Source: Clostridiales bacterium
GTDB taxonomy: Bacteria; Bacillota; Clostridia; Caldicoprobacterales; DTU083
Assembly: GCA_012842605.1 (NCBI GenBank)
Contig: DUSN01000090.1
Coordinates: 1 to 64,000 of the forward strand
Direction: 5' to 3'
Length of the DNA: 64,000 nucleotides
The notes under the pieces are model-generated. The model was not told the DNA's origin. It made no database searches and was given only the letters and a program-made list of their open reading frames with translations. This document shows positions 57,332-64,000 of the stretch, piece by piece. How positions within the stretch are numbered: position 1 is the first letter of the stretch; each line of letters opens with the position of its first letter. Made by a program: the position numbers and the translations under genes.

Positions 57332-59137
57332 ATGTCATTTATCAGAAAAAGGCACAGCAAATACAATATTAAGCTGAGAACCAAGCTGATGATTTTCTAT
57401 CTGATTCTGATTACGGTAGTTTTCGGCCTTTATACCTTGTTTTCATTTTTCAGTATTTCTGAATCCAGCAAGGAGCAAATGGAGGAAGCTGCAGACCAGG
57501 TGCTCAAGCAAACAAGCGAGCTGCTGAACTATAAGCTGGATAATATCATTTATGCTTCTGACCAGCTTTTTTACAATAGAACAATGAACAATATAATTAA
57601 GAGAGACCGGAATCTGCCGCTGAGTCCTCAGTTACTGAGTGACTTAAATCAGATGAAGGTGCTTATTTCAAGTGCTTTTAAAAATGATGACATGTATCGC
57701 CTGACATTATACCTGGATTCTTCTGTTTATTACTCACAGTCGTACAGCATTACAGGGAATTTTAAGACTCAATTTTCCAGTATATCCAGCATAGTAAATG
57801 AGCATTGGTATAAAAAGCTTCTTAAATTTGGCGGCAAGGTTATGTGGATAGAGCCGTCTATAGCGGAAAAATCCGATCCTGCTGAAGTTGTAATATCCTG
57901 TGTAAGATTCATAAAGGATATGGACAGTTATACAAACATAATTGGATTATTAAGATTTGATTTACTGCAAACAGATATTAACAGGATTGTAGAAAAGGCA
58001 GCTATTACCAACAATGGTGTGGTATATTTGCTGAACTCGGAAGATAAGGTCATGGCATATTCCAACCAGTCGCTGACTGAGAAGTATAAGGATCAAGTTA
58101 AGACGATAGTACGTGAAAGCAGAAGCAACGGGGAATGGAAAACAATAAATGTAGGCAATGAGTTCGTGTTAATTGGAGCTGTTCCTGTTAAAAATACAGA
58201 CTGGACATTGATATCTGTTATACCTTACATGGATTTGCAGGCAGCAGGCTGGCAGATAATAAACAGAATACTGTTTTTTCTGATGATTGCAATACCGCTG
58301 TCTTTTGCTATGTCCATTATGTTTTCACATAGTGTAACAAAACGTATTTATATGCTGTCTAAAAAAATGGTTACCGCTCTGGATGACAGGCTGCCTGATT
58401 ATATGGAAGAGGTGGGCTCAGATGAAATCAGCATGCTTATCAGGAGCTACAATTATATGATTAAAAAGATTAAGGAGTTTTCAGAAACACAGTACAGAAT
58501 GGGAATTGATGTTAAAAATGCTGAACTGAAGGCTTTGCAGGCTCAAATAGACCCTCATTTCCTGTACAATACCCTTGATCTGATTAATTGGATAGCATTA
58601 AGAAACGGTGTTCATGAAATATCAGACATAGTACAGAAATTGACTAAGTTTTACAAACTGAGCTTGAGCAAGGGGAGAGATATTATATCTGTAAGGGAGG
58701 AACTGGCTCATATAGAGATATATGTAGGATTGCAGAACTTAAGATTCAATAACAGAATAAACCTCATCATTGATGTGGATCAAAACATATACAGGTATAG
58801 CATGCCCAAGCTTATTCTGCAGCCTATTGTTGAAAATGCTATTTTGCACGGTATATTCTGTAAAGACTCCAAAACGGGGACAGTGACTATTACCGGTAAA
58901 ATGGATAATAACAACATCAGGTTAAGCATCAGTGATGATGGGGTTGGAATGGATCCTGCCAAGGCAGAGAGTTTGTTTAGAAGCGATAATCATAAAGAGG
59001 AAAAGGGCTATGGTATTATTAATGTGAATCATAGGATAAAACTGTTTTTTGGCAATGATTTCGGAATGACCTGTCATAGCAAGTTAGGAGAAGGAACAGT
59101 TGTGGAGATAGTAATACCGGCCATTCTTGCAGAATGA
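57332..59137 (+). CDS. YesM-type sensor histidine kinase
   Basis: A 601-residue membrane kinase. Helix 1 (about 17-42), an extracytoplasmic Cache-like sensor domain (about 43-300), helix 2 (about 308-335), HAMP, then the His_kinase domain with the phospho-acceptor His409 in QAQIDPHFLYNTLDLI. The ATP site follows: LQPIVENAILHG and DDGVGMD. It begins 50 bases after the regulator gene with GGAGG before the ATG. It probably senses an extracellular sugar or the solute-binding protein. Confidence 0.93.
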   Translation: MSFIRKRHSKYNIKLRTKLMIFYLILITVVFGLYTLFSFFSISESSKEQMEEAADQVLKQTSELLNYKLDNIIYASDQLFYNRTMNNIIKRDRNLPLSPQLLSDLNQMKVLISSAFKNDDMYRLTLYLDSSVYYSQSYSITGNFKTQFSSISSIVNEHWYKKLLKFGGKVMWIEPSIAEKSDPAEVVISCVRFIKDMDSYTNIIGLLRFDLLQTDINRIVEKAAITNNGVVYLLNSEDKVMAYSNQSLTEKYKDQVKTIVRESRSNGEWKTINVGNEFVLIGAVPVKNTDWTLISVIPYMDLQAAGWQIINRILFFLMIAIPLSFAMSIMFSHSVTKRIYMLSKKMVTALDDRLPDYMEEVGSDEISMLIRSYNYMIKKIKEFSETQYRMGIDVKNAELKALQAQIDPHFLYNTLDLINWIALRNGVHEISDIVQKLTKFYKLSLSKGRDIISVREELAHIEIYVGLQNLRFNNRINLIIDVDQNIYRYSMPKLILQPIVENAILHGIFCKDSKTGTVTITGKMDNNNIRLSISDDGVGMDPAKAESLFRSDNHKEEKGYGIINVNHRIKLFFGNDFGMTCHSKLGEGTVVEIVIPAILAE

Positions 59138-59236
59138 AATTAATGTATTTTATGTCCCCCATATACAGCATTGCTGTTGTCCATGCAAACAATATAAATT
59201 TGCTGAGAAACAGCGGACAAAAATTAGTAATATAGT

Positions 59237-59288
59237 ACTATAAATTACAAAATAGTTTAGTTACATGCATATTCATATCTGATATCAT
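59237..59288 (+). promoter_or_regulatory. Promoter and operator of the ABC importer operon
   Basis: ACTATAAATTACAAAATAGT (59237-59256), overlapped upstream by TATAGTACTATA (59231-59242, a perfect palindrome). It precedes -35 TTACAT (59261-59266), a 16-base spacer and extended -10 TGATATCAT (hexamer 59283-59288). It matches 42640-42691 in sequence and spacing; the leader to the ATG would be about 70 bases. Confidence 0.7.
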
Positions 59289-59364
59289 TTATTACACAGC
59301 ACTGCAGGCAACAGTGTTGCTGTTCAAAGAGCAATGCTACATACCATATGATCGGGGGATAATA

Positions 59365-60330
59365 ATGGCGAATCCTGAAATTTCTAACAACATACCCTTA
59401 CAGAAAAAGCGTCGGAAAGGCGTTTTTTACGAGCTTTTCATAAAGCATCCGCTGTTGACTTTAATGATAGCTCCTGCAGTTATATATGTATTTGTATTCT
59501 CTTATCTGCCAATGGCAGGTATTGTCATTGCATTTAAGGATTATACGTACACCAAGGGTATATTTGGAAGTGACTGGGCAGGCTTTAAAAACTTTGCTTT
59601 TTTATTTCAGACCGGTGTAATTTACAGGGTCACCATTAATACCATATTATACAATCTTGCATTTTTGACTGTGGACATTACAGTTCAAATTACAATTGCT
59701 GTCTTTTTGTCTGAATTATCAAATAAGTATTTCAAAAAAATAACCCAGACCATGCTGTTGTTTCCATTCTTTATATCATGGGTTGTAGCCGGAGCCATAG
59801 TATTCAACATATTGAGCTACCGGTTTGGCGTTATTAACAATATTCTGACATATCTCGGGAAAGAAAAAGTTGACATTATGAACAATCCGGTTATTTGGCC
59901 GCCTATTATCGTATTTTTCCGTATGTGGAAAGGAGTCGGCTATGGCTCGATTGTATACCTTGCAAATATTATGGGAATAGACCAGGAGATATATGAGGCT
60001 GCCAAGATAGACGGTGCTAATGTTTTTCAGCGTATTAAACACATTACATTGCCTCTGCTGAAACCGACTGTTGTAATCCTGATCCTGCTTAATCTGGGCA
60101 ACATTATAAGAGGAGATTTTGCAATGTTTTATAACCTGACCGGCAATAATGCACTTCTCCTGGATGTAACTGATATAATCGATACATTTGTATACCGGTC
60201 TCTTATGACCATGCAAAACTACAGTATGTCTACTGCTGCAGGGTTGTATCAATCTGTACTTGGATTTTTCATAATCATAACAGTTAATGCAATCATTAAA
60301 AAGGTGCAGCCTGATTATACACTATTCTAA
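59365..60330 (+). CDS. LplB-type sugar ABC transporter permease
   Basis: A 321-residue membrane permease with six predicted helices. An in-frame GTG at 59314 exists, but the ATG at 59365 follows GGGGGAT. The EAA-loop YEAAKIDGANVFQRIKHITLP (starts near residue 218; given in part) contacts the ATPase. LplB members import poly- or oligosaccharides. The partner ATPase is not encoded here; such importers usually share a MsmX-type ATPase. Confidence 0.9.
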   Translation: MANPEISNNIPLQKKRRKGVFYELFIKHPLLTLMIAPAVIYVFVFSYLPMAGIVIAFKDYTYTKGIFGSDWAGFKNFAFLFQTGVIYRVTINTILYNLAFLTVDITVQITIAVFLSELSNKYFKKITQTMLLFPFFISWVVAGAIVFNILSYRFGVINNILTYLGKEKVDIMNNPVIWPPIIVFFRMWKGVGYGSIVYLANIMGIDQEIYEAAKIDGANVFQRIKHITLPLLKPTVVILILLNLGNIIRGDFAMFYNLTGNNALLLDVTDIIDTFVYRSLMTMQNYSMSTAAGLYQSVLGFFIIITVNAIIKKVQPDYTLF

Positions 60331-60375
60331 GCCGGCGGATTTCAATATCATCATAATTAAAAGGTGGAAGCACAA

Positions 60376-61263
60376 ATGGTAAAATTAAGCAGAGACGAGA
60401 GAATTTTTCATACGCTTGGATATATTTTTGTAGGCTTCATGGCATTAATATGTGTTTTTCCTATGTATCTAATCATTGTAGGATCTTTTATGTCCAATGA
60501 AGTTATTGTAAAATATGGCTTCTCACTTTGGCCAAGCTCCTTTTCATTGGATGCCTATAAGCTTCTATTCAGCAATCCGAAACATATTCTTGATGCGTAC
60601 AAGGTTACAATAATTGTTACTGCCTGCGGCACTCTGCTGCTGCTCTTCCTTTGCACAATGACGGGGTATGTGCTTTCCAGGAAGGACTACAAGTATAGAA
60701 ATAAGTTTTCTTTCTATTTTTTCTTTACTACTATATTTGGCGGTGGTCTTGTTCCATTTTACATTCTTGCAGTTAACTACCTGAAATTTAAGGAACATCC
60801 ACTGATAGCCATGATAGCACCTGGTATATTCGGGTACTTTTATGTAATTATCATTCGCACTTATATGTCCAAAATACCCAGTTCCATAGTTGAATCAGTA
60901 AAAATAGACGGTGCTAATGATTTTGTAATCTATGCCCGAATTATCATGCCGATTTCAAAGCCCATCCTGGCGACTGTTGGACTGTTCAGCGCCCTGGGAT
61001 ATTGGAATGACTGGTTCAATTGCATGCTTTTTGTCAGCAATAAGCAATACTACAATCTTCAGTACTACCTATATACTACGCTTAACAGTGTGGCACCCAT
61101 GAATGCAGTAATGGCCAATGCAAACATATCTTATACCTCACCGCCTACACATACTTTTAAGCTGGCCATGACTATTGTTACCATAGGACCCATTCTATTG
61201 TTGTATCCATTCTTGCAGAAGTATTTCATTAAGGGCATAGCAGTTGGTGCAGTTAAGGGATAA
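60376..61263 (+). CDS. YtcP-type sugar ABC transporter permease
   Basis: A 295-residue second permease with six helices. The ATG at 60376 follows AAGGTGG; an upstream GTG at 60364 lies inside that signal. The EAA loop reads VESVKIDGANDFVIYARI. YTSPPTHTFKLAMTIVTIGP and KGIAVGAVKG at the C-terminus are typical of YtcP. It pairs with the LplB-type protein to form the channel. Confidence 0.9.
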   Translation: MVKLSRDERIFHTLGYIFVGFMALICVFPMYLIIVGSFMSNEVIVKYGFSLWPSSFSLDAYKLLFSNPKHILDAYKVTIIVTACGTLLLLFLCTMTGYVLSRKDYKYRNKFSFYFFFTTIFGGGLVPFYILAVNYLKFKEHPLIAMIAPGIFGYFYVIIIRTYMSKIPSSIVESVKIDGANDFVIYARIIMPISKPILATVGLFSALGYWNDWFNCMLFVSNKQYYNLQYYLYTTLNSVAPMNAVMANANISYTSPPTHTFKLAMTIVTIGPILLLYPFLQKYFIKGIAVGAVKG

Positions 61264-61321
61264 ACCCGGAGTTTTCCGGTTTATTAATAAAAATTATATT
61301 AAAATGAATGGAGGAATGGAA

Positions 61322-62905
61322 ATGAGTAAAAAATTAATTCTTGTTCTGGTCGTAGTGTTTCTGACTACTTCATTGCTTATGGGCTGCGGAACAGGCAGCA
61401 ATGTTAATGGTCCTGGCAATGCCACTCCTACACCACAGGCCACAGAGAAACCGACAGACCCGGAAGAAACAGAAGGGCCTCAGTCAGATATTGATCTATC
61501 TGAGTACGTCGAATTAAAAATGGTAATGGTAGGCCCTGAGCTGGATGACTATGAGAGAATTATCAAGCTGGTTAATGACAAACTTAAAGAAGACTTAAAT
61601 GCAACATTCACTGTAGAGTTCTTAGACTGGGGCGAATTCGCAACAAAGTATCCTTTGAAATTTGCATCAGGTGAAGAATTTGACTTCTGCTATACCTCTA
61701 ACTGGAGCTTTTATGGTGATCAGGCTGTAAAGGGCGGATTCCTGGAATTAACCATGGAGGATATTCAAAAGTATATGCCAAGAACCTATGCCAATGTAAC
61801 TCCTGATATGTGGGATGGCGTAAAAGTAGACGGAAAAATATACATGATTCCGCAGACAGGTCTTCAATTTACTGGGGATCACAATAACAAATTTGTTGTA
61901 CGCGGTGACTTGCTTGAGAAATATGGCATGAGCGAAATTAAAACTGCAGATGACCTTCTTGAATATTGGGACAATGTTCTTGAGCATGATCCAGACATGA
62001 TCCCGATAGGAATTAACCAGTCATGGTGGGGCTGGTGGGTAATAGCCAGCTTCAGACCGATTAAGTGGGTTGGTGAGAACTGGGGTGCTGGACCTTACAA
62101 TGCATATGACATATCTGACCCTGATAATATCAAGATAATAGACGGCGATGAATGGTGGGCCGACAGACTTGATGCATTTAAGCTAGCCAGAGAATTCCAG
62201 CAAAAAGGTTACTGGTCCAAGGATGCTCTTACACTGCAGGATGATAACGGAGTAATGTTTGAAAATGGCGTTAGTGCTACTGCTATCAGACAGATTACAA
62301 TGTGCAATGAAATGTATGAAAAGGTCAATGCCGCTCACCCAGAATGGAAGCCTATGATAGTTGATATTCATCCTGAAGCTCCTGCACCATATTATCCTGT
62401 TACCGGTGACGGAATGGCACTCCACGCTACTACAAAACATAAAGAAAGAGCTATGATGGTTCTGGATATAATCAGCTATGATCAGGAATATTATGACCTG
62501 ATTTATTATGGAGTAAAAGACCAGGACTATACACTGAATGCTGACGGCTCTTATACATGGATTAGCAAACCTGTAAATGTTGGCTTCAGGGGAATGAACA
62601 ATAAAATAGCCAGGATGTCCACCACAGTTGCTCCTAATTATAAAGAACTGTTGGACAACCAGGTTAAGAATGGTTTCCATCCCAAGTTCAACAACTTCAT
62701 TTACAACAACAAGAATGTAGAAGCCATAGCAGCTGCTATCAGCTCCATTGAAGAAAAATATGCTCCCATTCTGCAAATGGGATTTGCAGAAGATGTTGAA
62801 GGCATGACACAACAATGGAGAAGTGAAGTAGAGGCAGCCGGACTCAAGGAATACCAGGACGACTTCACTGCTCAGGTTATTGAATTTGCAAAGAGATATA
62901 AATAA
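61322..62905 (+). CDS. Sugar ABC transporter solute-binding lipoprotein (LplA type)
   Basis: A 527-residue lipoprotein. An open frame reaches back to 61244, but the ATG at 61322 follows ATGGAGGAATGG. Signal peptide with lipobox LLMGC (Cys near residue 22), then a Thr/Pro/Glu-rich linker and a type-2-like extracellular solute-binding domain with many surface Trp residues (SWWGWWVIASFRP), typical for oligosaccharide binding. It is the third gene of the importer operon; a strong hairpin follows. Confidence 0.92.
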   Translation: MSKKLILVLVVVFLTTSLLMGCGTGSNVNGPGNATPTPQATEKPTDPEETEGPQSDIDLSEYVELKMVMVGPELDDYERIIKLVNDKLKEDLNATFTVEFLDWGEFATKYPLKFASGEEFDFCYTSNWSFYGDQAVKGGFLELTMEDIQKYMPRTYANVTPDMWDGVKVDGKIYMIPQTGLQFTGDHNNKFVVRGDLLEKYGMSEIKTADDLLEYWDNVLEHDPDMIPIGINQSWWGWWVIASFRPIKWVGENWGAGPYNAYDISDPDNIKIIDGDEWWADRLDAFKLAREFQQKGYWSKDALTLQDDNGVMFENGVSATAIRQITMCNEMYEKVNAAHPEWKPMIVDIHPEAPAPYYPVTGDGMALHATTKHKERAMMVLDIISYDQEYYDLIYYGVKDQDYTLNADGSYTWISKPVNVGFRGMNNKIARMSTTVAPNYKELLDNQVKNGFHPKFNNFIYNNKNVEAIAAAISSIEEKYAPILQMGFAEDVEGMTQQWRSEVEAAGLKEYQDDFTAQVIEFAKRYK

Positions 62906-62970
62906 GATATAAAGACGTAAGCTTTTTAGACAGCAAATTTAAAAATTAACTGATTTCAGTACTATAAGCT

Positions 62971-63005
62971 TAAGCACAGCCGGTTTTATACTCCGGCTGT
63001 GCTTA
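62971..63005 (+). terminator. Hairpin after the solute-binding protein
   Basis: A perfect 13-bp stem TAAGCACAGCCGG (62971-62983) with CCGGCTGTGCTTA (62993-63005) and a nine-base loop. The T-run is weak, so it may also protect the solute-binding-protein mRNA end while allowing read-through. Confidence 0.75.
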
Positions 63006-63077
63006 GGGCACTTTTATGCCAGGCATATTTTTTGTTATATAAAAAGTTAATATAAAACTCCAAAAACTGGTGATGAT

Positions 63078-63830
63078 ATGTTAAGAGATTTTAGTTTAGA
63101 GAAGTTTGATATTATAATTCAGGCAGGGCAGTCGAACAGTGAAGGATGCGGGATAGGAAACGCTACCGTACCTTTTGTTCAAGGCCCTGATATTTTTTAC
63201 ATGGAAAATGATTTATCTATCTGTACAGCACATGAATATGTGTCGGGCAATTATATAATTGCGAACTTTTCACTATCCTTTTCCAGAAGGTATATGTCCA
63301 GCGGCTTTCTGGAACCCGGAAGAAAAATCTTAATTCTTAGAGCAGCAGTGGGAGGAACAGGTTTCAGAGACAAACGCTGGGGAATAAATGATGATCTGTA
63401 CTTAAAAATGGTTGAAATGACCAAAACAGCCCTGGAACTTAACCCTCAAAACAGACTGGCTGCTCTTCTGTGGCATCAGGGAGAAACTGATGCAATACTT
63501 AATGCCGGCAGACAGGAGCATTATGATAACCTGACCCAGATGGTCAACTCAGTCAGGAATACGTTTAACTGTCCGGATCTTCCTTTTATTGCAGGTGATT
63601 TTGTGAGTCATTGGAAAAACGATAACCTGGCAATTTGCATACCTGTAGTTGAAGCCATTAAGGATGTATGTGCCAGCGTAGGGTATGCGGCATTTGTTGA
63701 AACAGACGGGCTGACTTCCAATGCACAAGTGATTAACAATGATGATACCATTCATTTTTCAAGGGAAGCTCAATACCAGCTGGGAGATAGATATTTTGAT
63801 GCATTTGTCAGGATTAAAAATGCGAAATAA
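63078..63830 (+). CDS. Sialate O-acetylesterase-like (SASA/SGNH) carbohydrate esterase
   Basis: A 250-residue esterase of the SGNH hydrolase fold without signal peptide. The nucleophile block is IIIQAGQSNSEG with Ser19. LLWHQGETDA holds the family's WHQGE motif, and NNDDTIHFSREAQ supplies the catalytic His/Asp. The fold covers 9-O-acetylsialate esterases and plant-glycan deacetylases, so sialic acid is one option only. Probably co-transcribed with the next gene, 14 bases on. Confidence 0.82.
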   Translation: MLRDFSLEKFDIIIQAGQSNSEGCGIGNATVPFVQGPDIFYMENDLSICTAHEYVSGNYIIANFSLSFSRRYMSSGFLEPGRKILILRAAVGGTGFRDKRWGINDDLYLKMVEMTKTALELNPQNRLAALLWHQGETDAILNAGRQEHYDNLTQMVNSVRNTFNCPDLPFIAGDFVSHWKNDNLAICIPVVEAIKDVCASVGYAAFVETDGLTSNAQVINNDDTIHFSREAQYQLGDRYFDAFVRIKNAK

Positions 63831-63844
63831 CGGGAGACACAATA

Positions 63845-64000
63845 ATGAAAATTACATTGAATGATTACAAAAATAAAGTACTGGGATGCTGGATGGGCAA
63901 GAACATTGGCGGGACCTTAGGCGCTCCTTTTGAATGGTTACGGCAGATAAATGATGTCACTTTTTATCAGCAGGATCTTGGCGGGGATCCACTTCCAAAC
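63845..64000 (+). CDS. ADP-ribosylglycohydrolase family protein, N-terminal part
   Basis: The first 52 residues of a gene that runs off the window. An ATG follows CGGGAGAC. MKITLNDYKNKVLGCWMGK and NIGGTLGAPFE are the conserved start of ADP-ribosylglycohydrolase-fold proteins. In glycan and nucleoside loci such proteins are often found beside sugar importers, where the substrate is probably not ADP-ribosyl protein. The active-site Asp pairs lie beyond the edge. Confidence 0.8.
   Translation, partial: MKITLNDYKNKVLGCWMGKNIGGTLGAPFEWLRQINDVTFYQQDLGGDPLPN

Noticed and set aside
37000-64000. Integrated mobile element carrying the glycan island
   Set aside because: No integrase, transposase, tRNA-linked repeat or att-like direct repeat was seen at either side of the visible part.

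Overview
The window comes from a low-to-medium GC, endospore-forming Firmicute, most likely a member of the Clostridia. The evidence is a Bacillus/Clostridium-type origin block (dnaA-dnaN-S4 protein-recF-remB-gyrB-gyrA facing rpmH-rnpA-yidD-yidC-jag-mnmE-mnmG-rsmG-noc-parA-parB), a sporulation gene (yyaC), perfect parS sites and strong AGGAGG-type ribosome binding sites. No species can be named from the sequence alone.

Layout. 0-8.9 kb: the end of a phosphoglycerate mutase, argS, a TRM11-like methylase, a second-type murG, a spermidine-synthase-like protein, a secreted protein, a free-methionine-sulfoxide reductase and ilvE. The murG/spermidine-synthase-like convergent gap carries a dense DnaA-box cluster. 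8.9-17.8 kb: gyrA to dnaA, all on the minus strand. 16.3-18.3 kb: a bipartite oriC, with DnaA boxes on both sides of dnaA and a DnaA-trio unwinding element before dnaN. Gene direction flips here, as expected at a bidirectional origin. 18.3-27.7 kb: rpmH to parB on the plus strand, followed by two perfect parS sites at 27.7 and 29.4 kb. 28-37 kb: an LspA-like membrane protein, a GNAT enzyme, cvpA, yyaC, DUF4446 and UPF0180 proteins, a lipid kinase and several envelope proteins of unknown role.

37-64 kb is an accessory carbohydrate-use island. In order it holds a dihydrodipicolinate-synthase/neuraminate-lyase-like domain fused to a sialidase-like BNR domain, a Cys-type sulfatase, two genes broken by single-base frameshifts (a GNAT and a Gfo/Idh/MocA oxidoreductase), a 1440-residue cell-wall protein with a GH99-like barrel and carbohydrate-binding modules, an AraC regulator, two tandem amidohydrolases, a GH36 alpha-galactosidase-like enzyme, a sugar isomerase/epimerase, an intact Gfo/Idh/MocA oxidoreductase, a YesM/YesN-type two-component system, an LplB/YtcP-type sugar ABC importer with its lipoprotein (no ATPase gene), a sialate-O-acetylesterase-like enzyme and the start of an ADP-ribosylglycohydrolase.

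How it may work together (inference): the wall protein binds or trims a glycan outside the cell. The ABC importer brings in oligosaccharides. Enzymes without signal peptides (sulfatase, esterase, GH36, sialidase/lyase fusion, oxidoreductase, isomerase, amidohydrolases) take them apart inside. Two pairs of strikingly conserved promoters, one pair facing plus and one facing minus, tie the wall protein, the ABC importer, the AraC regulator and the broken oxidoreductase into what looks like one regulon. The fusion protein, the paired amidohydrolases and these shared promoters are the best candidates for something undescribed.
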